Shown: piece by piece, positions 27,145 to 35,885 of the stretch | How the letters are laid out: each line of letters starts with the position of its first letter | How positions within the stretch are numbered: the stretch's first letter is position 1 | Source of the DNA: Paraburkholderia sp. IMGN_8 | GTDB lineage: Bacteria; Pseudomonadota; Gammaproteobacteria; Burkholderiales; Burkholderiaceae | DNA: 64,000 nt | NCBI RefSeq assembly: GCF_038050405.1 | Contig: NZ_CP150901.1 | Span: 1,178,001 to 1,242,000 of the forward strand | Direction: 5' to 3' | Notes under the pieces: generated by a model | What the model saw: the letters and a program-made list of their open reading frames with translations, nothing else | Databases searched by the model: none | What the model was told of the DNA's origin: nothing | Translations under genes and position numbers: made by a program

Positions 27145-28392
27145 CTAACTGCCGGCCATGCTGATCGTACGCGTCACGTCGACAACTGACAGACGGATCG
27201 CATCGATCAACGCACGCGCAGCGGGGGACGGGGTGCCGGCTGCGCGCATGGTCAGTCCTATGTCGCGCCGGGTATTGTGCAACCTGACGTCGAGCACCGC
27301 CAGCTGACCGGACTGAACCTCATAGTGCAACTGCTGGGCCGATAGCGCGGCAACCATGTCCGTGCCGAGCAGCAAGCCTCGAATCACCGCGAGGTCAGCG
27401 GTCTCGACCGTCGGCATGGGCGGCTTCACTTTCATCCGCTTGAACTGCGTTTCGAACAACCCACGAGCCGGCGCGTTGCTGCGCGGCAAGATCCATTGCG
27501 CGTCGCGCATGTCCATGACTGTCAGATCACGCGCGTGAGTAAGCGGATGATCGCGGCGAACCAGCACCACCATATCTTCCGACATCAAGCGCTCGTTTTT
27601 CAGGCCGCTGGCGGCGTCATTGTCGCGCAGCGCACCGAGAATGAAATCGATATCGCCCGCGCGCAGCCCCGCGACCAGTGCCTCATAGGCGCTCTCGTCA
27701 GTCACGACCCGCACCCCCGGATTCTCCGCGCTCATCCGGGCAATCGCTCTGGGCAGAATCAACGTGCGCCCAAGCGGCAGCGCGCCAACGGTCACCGCGC
27801 CCTGGATCTTGCCGTGCAGTGCGGCGATATCGTCGGGCACATGCCGTAACTCGTTCAACGCGCGACGCACGTGAAGCAGAAACGTCTCGCCTTCAGTCGT
27901 GAGCAGAATGCCGCGCGGGCTGCGATGGAAAAGACTCAGGCCGGAGCCGCTTTCCAGCACGCGAATAGCAGTGCTCACGGCCGGCTGGCTGATGCCAAAG
28001 GTCTTCGCCGCACTTGGCATGTGCCGGTGACGCGCCAGTGCGGTGAACAACTGGAGCCGCCGGGTGTTGAGCAGATACGCCGGCAGTGCGCCCTCTACCG
28101 CCGGCCGCCGGCGCGCCTGTTTTGCTGAACACCACTGCGCAAGTTCCTCGAGTTCGGCGAAGATCCGCTCGCAACGCTGCAGCACGGCGCGGCCAACCGC
28201 GGTAGGGAGCATGCCCGAGGGGCTGCGGTCAAAGAGTGGCTCGCCCAGTGCCGATTCGAGTTCCTGCACGGAACGGGTCACCGCCGACTGGGCGCGAAAC
28301 AGCGCCGCTGCCGCACGCGTTGCGCTGCCCATATCGGCAACGAGTCGAAACGCGCGCAGTTGCGCCAGGTTGAGAAGTTCTTTGTTGCTCAC
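27145..28392 (-). CDS. LysR-type regulator with tandem N-terminal HTH domains
   Basis: At 415 aa it is about 110 residues longer than a usual LysR. The extra length is a second winged-helix domain: the first spans about residues 8-67 (LAQLRAFRLVADMGSATRAA, SAVTRSVQELE, LFDRSPSG) and the second about 110-169 (RRLQLFTALARHRHMPSAAK, PAVSTAIRVLE, LFHRSPRG). A single effector-binding domain follows (about 197-405). The start is a GTG with no strong ribosome binding site. It converges with the galBCD operon and probably controls it. The effector may be gallate or a ring-cleavage product. Confidence 0.9.
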   Translation of the reverse strand: MSNKELLNLAQLRAFRLVADMGSATRAAAALFRAQSAVTRSVQELESALGEPLFDRSPSGMLPTAVGRAVLQRCERIFAELEELAQWCSAKQARRRPAVEGALPAYLLNTRRLQLFTALARHRHMPSAAKTFGISQPAVSTAIRVLESGSGLSLFHRSPRGILLTTEGETFLLHVRRALNELRHVPDDIAALHGKIQGAVTVGALPLGRTLILPRAIARMSAENPGVRVVTDESAYEALVAGLRAGDIDFILGALRDNDAASGLKNERLMSEDMVVLVRRDHPLTHARDLTVMDMRDAQWILPRSNAPARGLFETQFKRMKVKPPMPTVETADLAVIRGLLLGTDMVAALSAQQLHYEVQSGQLAVLDVRLHNTRRDIGLTMRAAGTPSPAARALIDAIRLSVVDVTRTISMAGS

Positions 28393-28447
28393 GGATGGTG
28401 ACGCTCTGGCTGGCGGATTGTTGTTGGCGGGGCAGCCTGTGCCGTCG

Positions 28448-29149
28448 TCATGCCGCGCCTGCGATCAGGTGCAACGCCGGCAGCGACAGATTCAGGCTTT
28501 CTTTCGATATTTGCGTATGTTCTTTCATCAACGCCTCCACGCGCGCGCCTTCACCTTTTTTCAACGCGTCTGTGATCGCATGATGCTGGCGATGTGCGTA
28601 CATGAGCATCATGAACTGGCGTTCCCTGGCGGATTCGTCGAAGGCGATCGTGAAGGGCTAGACGAAAGGAATTTTGTCGTTCAGGCTCAAAGCGGCGCTG
28701 ACTGCCATGTTCTGCGCAGCATCGACGATGAGCGCGTGAAAGCGCCCATTCATCGCTGCATATCGCACGTCGTCGCCTGGCTTTAGATGCCCTGCGTTGA
28801 AGATATCGTCACCTGCCCGCAGACAGTCCTCGAGAGAAGCCGCCAACGCAGCGCCCACTCCGCCTTCGGCGACCGAGCGGGCGGCGAGTCCTTCGAGTAC
28901 GCCTCGCACGTCGATGGCGTTGAGTACATCGCGGACGCTGAAGCGCCGTACGACATATCCACGCGCGCCCGACCTGTCGAGCAATCCTTCCGCGGACAGC
29001 ACGCTCAACGCATAGCGCAACGGCGTGCGCGACACGCCGAGCCATTGCGCGAGCTGCGCTTCCACCAGGCGTTGCCCGGGTGAAAGCTCGCCGGCAAGAA
29101 TCTTCTCGCGCAACGTCTGAACAATCGCCTGCTGGGTAGTCTCGTTCAT
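28448..29149 (-). pseudogene. GntR (FCD) regulator interrupted by an in-frame TAG
   Basis: From the ATG at 29149 the protein runs 163 residues: a wHTH (LVEAQLAQWLGVSRTPLRYA) and most of an FCD domain. It hits TAG at 28658-28660 after DKIPFV. The same frame then continues without interruption as PFTIAFDESARERQFMMLMY, HRQHHAITDALKKGEGARVE and ALMKEHTQIS, to a natural TGA at 28448-28450, totalling 233 residues, the normal FCD-GntR length. One base change therefore removes the last third of the ligand domain, including its final metal-ligand histidines. It could be truncated, read through or a sequencing error. It is divergent from galA. Confidence 0.88.
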
Positions 29150-29443
29150 GGGTCAATACTCTTTCGACGCCGTCAAGTATAGCGACGCGCCAAGCCTCGC
29201 ACCACGCTTACAAACCGGCTTGCGACTTCGTTTCAGTGCCATCTGTTTTGTTTATGGTATGCGGATAACCGGATGGAGGGGGCCGAAGACGATTCGCGCG
29301 CTCGGGATACCAGGCGCGCTTTACGTGGTGGGGCTTGCAGCGGCTGCCGGCGTGTCCGGGCGGGTGCAGCCAGGCGCCTTACGGGCAATTTATCGCGATC
29401 GCATGTGGTTTACCCGCACTTCCTGAAAACCCATGCAATTTAT

Positions 29444-29461
29444 ATCTTTGTATCCCAAGAT
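29444..29461. promoter_or_regulatory. Operator-like dyad upstream of the gallate dioxygenase genes
   Basis: ATCTTTG-TATC-CCAAGAT forms an 18-bp imperfect dyad (six of seven arm positions pair), 86 bp before the first dioxygenase gene. The core TTGTATCCCAA resembles FCD-GntR sites. It is a candidate target of the divergent GntR gene. Confidence 0.35.
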
Positions 29462-29547
29462 GGTTGCGATTGCTACCTCCCCGGTAGCCGCGGCCCATCC
29501 GATTGGCGCGTGGGTGCGCGCAGCGCGAAGTAACGGAAGACAACGAT

Positions 29548-30393
29548 ATGGCAAGGATCATTGGTGGGATCGGTACGTCGCATGTGCCGACTATCGGCAT
29601 GGCGTACGACAAGGGCAAGCAGAACGATCCTGCGTGGGCTCCGCTATTTCTCGGCTACGAACCGGTAGCCAGGTGGCTCGCCGAGCGCAAGCCGGACGCG
29701 ATGGTGATGTTCTATAACGATCACGCCAACAGCTTCTTCTTCGATTGCTATCCGACGTTCGCGCTGGGCGTCTCCGCCAATCACGAGTTTGCGGACGAGG
29801 GCGCGGGCAAGCGTCCGCTGCCGGACATCGCGGGTCATCCCGATCTTGCTATCCACATTGCAGAGCAGCTCGTCGCCGAAGAGTTCGATCTCACGATCTT
29901 CCAGGACCGTCCGCTCGACCACGGCTGCAACTCGCCGTTGTCGCTGATGCTGCCGCATGAGGGCGGCTGGCCGGTGGCGCTGGTGCCGTTGGAAGTCAAC
30001 GTGCTGCAGTATCCGCTGCCCACCGCGAACCGTTGCTACCGCCTCGGTCAGGCGCTGCGTCGCGCGATTGAGTCTTTCGAGCAGGATCTGGATGTGGTGG
30101 TTGTCGGTACGGGCGGCCTCTCTCACCAGGTCCACGGGGAGCGAAGCGGCTTCAACAACACGGATTGGGACATGGAGTTCCTCGATCTGATCGTCCATGA
30201 TCCGCAGCGCCTCGCGGCGATGAACCACGTCGACTACGTGCGGCTCGGCGGTGCTGAGAGCGTCGAGACGATCATGTGGCTGGCGATGCGCGGCGCGCTG
30301 GGGCCGAAGGTCCGCGAGCTGCATCGCAATTACTACCTTGCGACGAGTACCGCGATGGCGGTGACGATCTACGAAGATGAGGTGGCGCAATGA
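29548..30393 (+). CDS. Gallate dioxygenase, LigB-like catalytic chain (split gene, part 1)
   Basis: A 281-aa extradiol dioxygenase of the LigB family that opens the gallate ring to 4-oxalomesaconate. Iron ligands are visible as H12 (GTSHVPTIG), H59 (YNDHANS) and E240 (AESVETIMW); the catalytic base is H193 in GGLSHQVHGERS. The start MARIIGG and the blocks FQDRPLDHG and LGQALRRAIES resemble GalA of P. putida more than protocatechuate 4,5-dioxygenase. GalA is normally a single chain of about 420 aa, whereas here the LigA-like part is a separate gene overlapping by ATGA. No ligC or ligI genes are present, which also points to gallate. Confidence 0.87.
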   Translation: MARIIGGIGTSHVPTIGMAYDKGKQNDPAWAPLFLGYEPVARWLAERKPDAMVMFYNDHANSFFFDCYPTFALGVSANHEFADEGAGKRPLPDIAGHPDLAIHIAEQLVAEEFDLTIFQDRPLDHGCNSPLSLMLPHEGGWPVALVPLEVNVLQYPLPTANRCYRLGQALRRAIESFEQDLDVVVVGTGGLSHQVHGERSGFNNTDWDMEFLDLIVHDPQRLAAMNHVDYVRLGGAESVETIMWLAMRGALGPKVRELHRNYYLATSTAMAVTIYEDEVAQ

Positions 30394-30749
30394 ACCCGCA
30401 GCTGGTCGGCATCGAGGAACTGACGGGTACGTATCCGTTCGATATTCGCCAGAGCATGAAGGCGATGCGCCTGAACCGTTTCTTCTGGCAGATGCGTGAA
30501 TCGCAGGCTCGCACACTTTGGCTGGAAGACCGCACGGCCGCGTACGACGCGGCCGGCCTGACGGCAGAAGAACGCACACTCGTCGACAACACAGACTGGA
30601 TTGGCCTGATTCGCTATGGCGTGTGTTTCTTCGTCCTCGAAAAATTTGCGCGAGTAGTGAAGATCACGAACCTGGGGATGTACGCGAGCATGCGAGGCGA
30701 AACGCTCGAAGCGTTCCTGAAGACACGCAGGGTGCCCGAAGCAGTCTGA
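30390..30749 (+). CDS. Gallate dioxygenase, LigA-like chain (split gene, part 2)
   Basis: A 119-aa helical LigA-fold protein that caps the active site of the catalytic chain. It reads ELTGTYPFDIRQSMKAMRLN at the N-terminus and RYGVCFFVLEKFARVVKITN toward the end, corresponding to the C-terminal domain of fused GalA. Its ATG overlaps the TGA of the catalytic gene, so the two are made in equal amounts. Function as an alpha subunit follows from family knowledge. Confidence 0.87.
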   Translation: MNPQLVGIEELTGTYPFDIRQSMKAMRLNRFFWQMRESQARTLWLEDRTAAYDAAGLTAEERTLVDNTDWIGLIRYGVCFFVLEKFARVVKITNLGMYASMRGETLEAFLKTRRVPEAV

Positions 30750-30766
30750 AGCAACTCACCCCCTGC

Positions 30767-30789
30767 GCCGCATCCGTTTGGCGGCTTTT
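30767..30789 (+). terminator. Weak intrinsic terminator or attenuator after the dioxygenase genes
   Basis: GCCGC (30767-30771) and GCGGC (30781-30785) can pair around a 9-nt loop and are followed by TTTT. The 5-bp stem is short, so partial read-through into the transporter gene is likely. Confidence 0.3.
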
Positions 30790-30862
30790 CATTTCGATAC
30801 CAATAAGACCCCGGATTCGACAGAAATCGCGGGCGGGAAAACTATTTTCTCCGGAGACACGC

Positions 30863-32206
30863 ATGAAATCTGCAGACTCAGTCGACATCAAGGCGTTCAT
30901 CGACGCGCGAAAAATGTCGCCGTACCAGTGGCTTGTCCTTGTTCTATGTTTTCTGATCGTCATGATGGATGGACTGGACACGGCCGTGATGGGCTTTGTC
31001 GCGCCCGTCATCATGCACGACTGGAACGTCAGCCGGGCGGCCTTCGGCCCTGTCATGAGCGCCGCAATGGTTGGGCTCGCAATCGGCGCGCTGGCCGCGG
31101 GACCGATTGCCGATCGCATCGGACGCAAGAAGGTGCTGATTGCGTCCGTCTTCTGCTTCGGCCTGTTCAGCCTGATCTGCGCATTTGCCGAGTCGCCCAT
31201 CCAGCTTGTCACGCTGCGCTTCCTGACGGGACTTGGATTGGGCGCCGCGATGCCGAACTCGACGACGCTTCTGTCCGAGTACGTCCCAACGCGCAGCCGA
31301 TCCCTGCTGCTCACCATCATGTTCACGGGGTTCAACTTCGGCTCGGGTGCCGGCGGCTTCGTGGCGGCTTCGCTGATCCCGCACTTCGGCTGGCGTGCGG
31401 TGTTCATGTTCGGCGGCATCCTGCCGATCCTGAGTATTCCCTTGCTGCTGTGGCTGCTGCCTGAGTCCGCGCGCCTGATGCTCGTGCGCAAGATGGCGAC
31501 TGAACGTATCGCGGCAACGCTGGGACGGGTGTGCGGATACCCCTTCGGGCAAGACGTGCGATTCACCGCACCTGAGCCGGCGATCGCCGCGAAGGCGCCC
31601 GTGCGCATGCTGTTCGCGGACGGATACGCCGTTAGCACGCTGATGCTGTGGGTGACGTACTTCATGGGTTTGCTGATCATCTATCTGCTGACTGGCTGGC
31701 TGCCGACGCTGATCAAGGACGCGGGCTTGCCTGTCGAGCGCGCTGCCGCGATCACTGGGATGTTCCAGTTGGGTGGGACCGTGGGGGCGGTGGCTGTCGG
31801 CTTCGCGATGGACCGGATGGATCGCAATGCGGTGATCGGCGCGGCGTATCTGCTCGGTGGCGTGTTCATCTTCGCGCTGGGCATGGGGACGCTCAAGTCG
31901 AACCTGCTTCCGGTTCTCGTCACGTGTGCCGGCTTCTTCATGAGCGGTGCGCAGACCGGGCTTAATGCACTCGCGCCAACCTGCTATCCGACCCGCGCCC
32001 GGGCAACCGGCGTGAGCTGGATGCTTGGGTTCGGCAGGCTCGGCGGCATTCTGGGTTCGCTGGTGGGCGGTGCCTTGCTGTCGCTCGGATTCAGTTTTGC
32101 AACCGTATTCTCGGTACTCGCTGTACCCGCACTCATCGCTGCCGTGGCCATCGTCATGAATCGCCTCGCGCTGCGCTTCATTACCAGTCCCGTGGCCGAT
32201 GCATAA
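30863..32206 (+). CDS. Aromatic acid:H+ symporter (AAHS-type MFS), probable gallate importer
   Basis: A 447-aa twelve-helix MFS transporter. The ATG at 30863 follows CCGGAG. The AAHS signature is clear: helix 1 carries MMDGLDTAVMGFVAP with the substrate-binding DGxD, and the 2-3 loop is GPIADRIGRKKVLIA. The second half has the motif AMDRMDRNAVIGA, and LNALAPTCYPTRARATGVSW matches the PcaK/GalT late loop. Gene order after the dioxygenase genes makes gallate or a close hydroxybenzoate the likely cargo. Confidence 0.9.
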   Translation: MKSADSVDIKAFIDARKMSPYQWLVLVLCFLIVMMDGLDTAVMGFVAPVIMHDWNVSRAAFGPVMSAAMVGLAIGALAAGPIADRIGRKKVLIASVFCFGLFSLICAFAESPIQLVTLRFLTGLGLGAAMPNSTTLLSEYVPTRSRSLLLTIMFTGFNFGSGAGGFVAASLIPHFGWRAVFMFGGILPILSIPLLLWLLPESARLMLVRKMATERIAATLGRVCGYPFGQDVRFTAPEPAIAAKAPVRMLFADGYAVSTLMLWVTYFMGLLIIYLLTGWLPTLIKDAGLPVERAAAITGMFQLGGTVGAVAVGFAMDRMDRNAVIGAAYLLGGVFIFALGMGTLKSNLLPVLVTCAGFFMSGAQTGLNALAPTCYPTRARATGVSWMLGFGRLGGILGSLVGGALLSLGFSFATVFSVLAVPALIAAVAIVMNRLALRFITSPVADA

Positions 32207-32292
32207 GCGGATCTGCAGCGGTCTTATAGAAAGAGGCGGTGACTGCCAACGTCACGACATCCGTCATATGACGCGTTTCAAGGAGAGCAGAC

Positions 32293-32835
32293 ATGGGTGG
32301 CAATTTCAGCGTGAGCGGAACTGAACTCAACAAGGGTATGACGCCAAACGTTTCGGACTGGCCAAGCCGCAAGGCGATGATCCGCGCCGGAGTGATCGGT
32401 GGATTGATCGGCGCCGTGATCATCTGGATTTACGAAGCCCTTATCTGGGTAGGGGCGCAGCACTTGATGCCGTTGGCGGGTATTCCACGCAACGCGACGG
32501 GGCTGGTGTTCGGCAAGCAGGTGCAAGAGTCGCTCGGCATATGGGCTTATGTCGTCGGCACGGGCATTCACTTTGTGTTCGCGACTGCGTGGGGCGTTCT
32601 GTTTGCGACGATCTGGCCGTACTTCCGCCGGCGCGGATACGAAGCGACTTTAGTGGCGTTGTTTTACGCGGTGTTGGCGTGGATCGTGATGCATGTGGCG
32701 ATCATGATCGCCTCCGACAATCATCCAAACTATTACGACCCGGTCGTGATCATCGGCGGCTTCATGTCCCACATCTTCTTCACTGTCCCACTGGCCCTGA
32801 CGGTGAAGCGACTGCTGCAGCCTCGGGGGGAATAG
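32293..32835 (+). CDS. Small integral membrane protein of unknown function
   Basis: A 180-aa protein with a strong AGGAG site and four predicted hydrophobic segments (about 30-55, 85-105, 115-140, 150-170), beginning with GVIGGLIGAVIIWIYEALIW. There is no signal peptide or known motif. It lies between the aromatic transporter and the porin in the same direction, so it probably belongs to the gallate uptake unit. I do not recognise a characterised family. Confidence 0.75.
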   Translation: MGGNFSVSGTELNKGMTPNVSDWPSRKAMIRAGVIGGLIGAVIIWIYEALIWVGAQHLMPLAGIPRNATGLVFGKQVQESLGIWAYVVGTGIHFVFATAWGVLFATIWPYFRRRGYEATLVALFYAVLAWIVMHVAIMIASDNHPNYYDPVVIIGGFMSHIFFTVPLALTVKRLLQPRGE

Positions 32836-32915
32836 CGCAACTAGCTTGATGAGCCTTTCGCAACACAGCTGATTAAGAATTTCAACGACACGTAGAAGAC
32901 CTGGAGATTTGGAGA

Positions 32916-34136
32916 ATGGATAAGAAGAGCAGACGAGTAGAGGCAGTGCTGTGTGGGGTAGCGATTGCGACCTCGGTGCCGGCCTTCGCTCAAAGCAGCG
33001 TCACGTTGTACGGTATTGTCGACAATGGCATTGCCTATCAAAGCAATTCGACGAGCCTCGGTTCCACGAGCGGCGGGAAATCGGTCGTCAAGATGACACC
33101 CGGCGTGTGGGCGGGCAGCCGCTTCGGCTTGAAGGGCGCCGAAGACCTGGGCGGAAACACGAAAGCGATCTTCCAGCTCGAGTCAGGTCTCAATTCGGCA
33201 ACGGGCGCCCAGCAATATGCCAACGCGATGTTTGGACGCCAGGCGTGGGTCGGCGTGACTAACCCGGCGTACGGGACGTTTACCGCGGGCCGGCAATACG
33301 CGTCGTACTACCAGCTGCTGTCGCCCTACAGTCCGACGACATGGATCACGGGTTTCTATGGCGCGCACCCTGGCGATATCGACGGCCTCGACACCATCTA
33401 CCGGGCGAATAACACGCTGGAATATACGTCGCCGAAGCTCCATGGCCTGACGGTCAGCGGCTCGTATTCGTTGGGCGGTGTCGCTGGCAGCGTGAACCAG
33501 GGGTCGACCTGGGCGGCGGCTGTGCAGTATGCGATGGGTCCGGTTGGTTTCGCTGTCGGCTTTTCGCGGATCAACAACTCGACGTCGGGTGGCGGCGCGT
33601 GGGGTGCGGATTCGACGACCACGAACGGCGGCAGCCAGATCGGTGTGTCCGCGCTGACGAACGGCTATCAGACCGCGCAGGCGCAGCAGCGCTTCGCGGT
33701 AGGTGCCGGTTATACCTTCAACAGCGCGTGGGACGTCACGGCGACCTACTCGAACGTTCAGTACATTCCGGGTAGCGGCTCGAAATTCCACGACACGGCG
33801 ATCTTCAACACCGGCGGTGCCGTACTGCACTGGAAGCCGCTCACCACCTGGGATTTCGGCGCGGGCTATAGCTATACGCGCGCCACGCGCGCGAACGGCA
33901 TCCAGAGTAACGCTCAATACCAGCAGTTCAATCTCTCCGAGTACTACGCCTTGTCCAAGCGCACGGGCCTTTATGCATTGGAGGCTTATCAGAGGGCGAA
34001 CGGCAAGACGCTGGGAACGAACGGCGCTGGGCAAATCATCAACGCGACGGCGACAATCGGCGATGGTTTCAATTCGACGCCATCGTCGTCAGCCAGCCAG
34101 TTTGCGTTCGGCGTGGGTATCGTTCACCGGTTCTGA
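32916..34136 (+). CDS. Outer-membrane porin, Gram-negative (OmpC-like) family
   Basis: A 406-aa trimeric beta-barrel porin of the Burkholderia/Neisseria type. The signal peptide is MDKKSRRVEAVLCGVAIATS with cleavage after PAFA, and the mature chain begins QSSVTLYGIVDNGIAYQSN. Family blocks include SRFGLKGAEDLGGNTKAIFQ and GRQAWVGVTNPAYGTFTAGR. It ends in the C-terminal phenylalanine signal (GVGIVHRF) needed for barrel assembly. Its place after the aromatic transporter suggests outer-membrane entry of the same substrate. Confidence 0.94.
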   Translation: MDKKSRRVEAVLCGVAIATSVPAFAQSSVTLYGIVDNGIAYQSNSTSLGSTSGGKSVVKMTPGVWAGSRFGLKGAEDLGGNTKAIFQLESGLNSATGAQQYANAMFGRQAWVGVTNPAYGTFTAGRQYASYYQLLSPYSPTTWITGFYGAHPGDIDGLDTIYRANNTLEYTSPKLHGLTVSGSYSLGGVAGSVNQGSTWAAAVQYAMGPVGFAVGFSRINNSTSGGGAWGADSTTTNGGSQIGVSALTNGYQTAQAQQRFAVGAGYTFNSAWDVTATYSNVQYIPGSGSKFHDTAIFNTGGAVLHWKPLTTWDFGAGYSYTRATRANGIQSNAQYQQFNLSEYYALSKRTGLYALEAYQRANGKTLGTNGAGQIINATATIGDGFNSTPSSSASQFAFGVGIVHRF

Positions 34137-34265
34137 CCCGGGGCTGACGCGCGGGGCATCGCGCCGCTATCCGTTTCAGCGCGGCATCGCCTATTTAAGG
34201 CGGTGCCGCGTCGTCACGGTCGAAAACCGAAACATCCCAGTTGCATCAAGCGCTTCCCGTGGAAT

Positions 34266-35417
34266 TCAAGCCGCCGGTGCAGCCGGCGCGTCCGGGGGCG
34301 TGTACTTCCGTAGCCGCTGGGAAATCAGATGCGAAGGCCGTTCGATCATCCGGTAGAACGCATAGCTGATCGCGAACGCCAACGCCACCTGGACGAACCA
34401 TGCGAAGCGGGATGTGTCGTCGAAGCCAGTCATTTCCAGCAGTGCAAGCGCCATCTTGTGGCAAAGATAGAGGCTATAGGACCACGCGCCGAAAGCTGCC
34501 AGTCTGGACCAGATGCCGGCTTTGGAAGGCGTGGCTGTCTCCGCTGCGATCCAGATTGCCGCAAGAAACTGAAATAGCGGCAGCGTGATATCGGGCGTGA
34601 TCAGCGGCACGATTGCCGGCTTGAGATTCGATTCGGATAACAAAATCATCACTGCCGCCCCGGCCGCGACAACCGCCACTCTCAGTGCAACCAGATGGTT
34701 TGCCAGGGAATGAGTGGTCCGGTCGAGGCCGCGCTTGATCATCATGGTGAGCGGCGAATACGCGCCGCGTATGTGGAACTGCTCCGCATTGCGCTGGGTT
34801 TCCGCGATCAGGCAGCCAAAAATCCAACCAGCCGCATACAGTAAAGCCGTACCCGGAATTCGATACGTTTCATAAACGCAGCTGTGGCAAACGGGGTGCC
34901 CAAACAGACGAACCACTGCCACCATCACACCGGCCGCAATCGTGCTGCCAATGATCATTTCGCCGATGTAGCGAAACCGCGGGCGCAAGACTGGGTAAAT
35001 GGCGTAGTACACCATCTCGCAGTAGAGCGACCAAAGCACGGACTCCAGATAATTTTGCCCCGTCGGTAAAGGTTGGACGAGGCACAGCAGGATAACCAGC
35101 GGTAATCCGATGCGGATGAATCTGGACGCGTAATAGTTGATCGGCTTGAGCGTGACATCCTTCTGATAAGCGTTATGGATGCAGTAGCCGGAAATGACAA
35201 AGAACACGATGACGGCGGCGGGACCCGCAAACAGCGCGGTCGACCCTGACCACAATGCGCCGCCCAGGAAGGCGAGCCGGTGTGGCAGAAGTTCTTTGAA
35301 CAGGGGCGGACGAAAGTGATACATCAGCACCCAGACCGCCGCGAGGAATCGAATGGCGTCTATCTTTAACGACTTGTTCAGATTTGCGGACGCTGACAGA
35401 TTCAAGGTGATCGCCAT
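34266..35417 (-). CDS. Acyltransferase 3 family membrane protein
   Basis: A 383-aa integral membrane O-acyltransferase (OafA/OpgC-like) with about ten hydrophobic segments. The N-terminus holds the key blocks DAIRFLAAVWVLMYHFRPP, with the catalytic-type histidine, and VIVFFVISGYCIHNAY, then RFIRIGLPLVILL. It has a good GAGGGG site. Such proteins acetylate surface polysaccharide, lipid or exopolysaccharide sugars. No glycan genes lie nearby, so the acceptor is unknown. It converges with the porin gene. Confidence 0.88.
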   Translation of the reverse strand: MAITLNLSASANLNKSLKIDAIRFLAAVWVLMYHFRPPLFKELLPHRLAFLGGALWSGSTALFAGPAAVIVFFVISGYCIHNAYQKDVTLKPINYYASRFIRIGLPLVILLCLVQPLPTGQNYLESVLWSLYCEMVYYAIYPVLRPRFRYIGEMIIGSTIAAGVMVAVVRLFGHPVCHSCVYETYRIPGTALLYAAGWIFGCLIAETQRNAEQFHIRGAYSPLTMMIKRGLDRTTHSLANHLVALRVAVVAAGAAVMILLSESNLKPAIVPLITPDITLPLFQFLAAIWIAAETATPSKAGIWSRLAAFGAWSYSLYLCHKMALALLEMTGFDDTSRFAWFVQVALAFAISYAFYRMIERPSHLISQRLRKYTPPDAPAAPAA

Positions 35418-35885
35418 TTTCTGCCCCTCTTATTCAGGCTGCGACGATCTTACCTCCGGGGTAAACAACAAAAATCGAAAAAAATGGCGAAATTAATCAC
35501 GCCGCAGGCTGCCTCGCCTCGTGATCTGGCGGTGCGTGAACGCGCGGCCTTTGTCGCGCCCGCCCCGATGATGTCGGATTGCAGCGCATCCGGTTGCAAT
35601 TCTACGAGTCATCCAGGCGAGCGCGAGAGATCATCTTTGCACTTCAATATTGCGGATGGGTGACGGACAAAATAGCCCGGCGCGAGTGAGATTCAAGACG
35701 CCGTACGCGGCCCGCGATGCGATGTGATGCGCTGCGTTGGCGATGTCACCACGCAGTAACAGTCGCGTGTTTCCATAGGTTACCTATCCTTACCGGCCAT
35801 TACATCGGATCAGCCTCGGGCGAGTCCATTTGCGCCTCCGGCTTCGCCCATTTCTCCCCCCGCGTACACGTCACAGGAGCCAAAC
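35418..35885. other. Intergenic spacer without a gene
   Basis: This 468-bp gap separates two genes that read away from each other, so it should carry both promoters. An AT-rich run (about 35462-35500) lies just upstream of the acyltransferase. No operator or RNA gene is recognisable. Confidence 0.4.

Noticed and set aside
29548..30749. Calling the split dioxygenase protocatechuate 4,5-dioxygenase (ligAB/pmdAB)
   Set aside because: The MARIIGG start and several blocks match GalA better, and the genes for the CHMS dehydrogenase and pyrone hydrolase steps are not in this cluster. It remains the main alternative.
30518..30862. Longer N-terminus for the aromatic acid MFS transporter
   Set aside because: The extension overlaps the LigA-like gene in another frame, is not protein-like, and the ATG at 30863 has a ribosome binding site.
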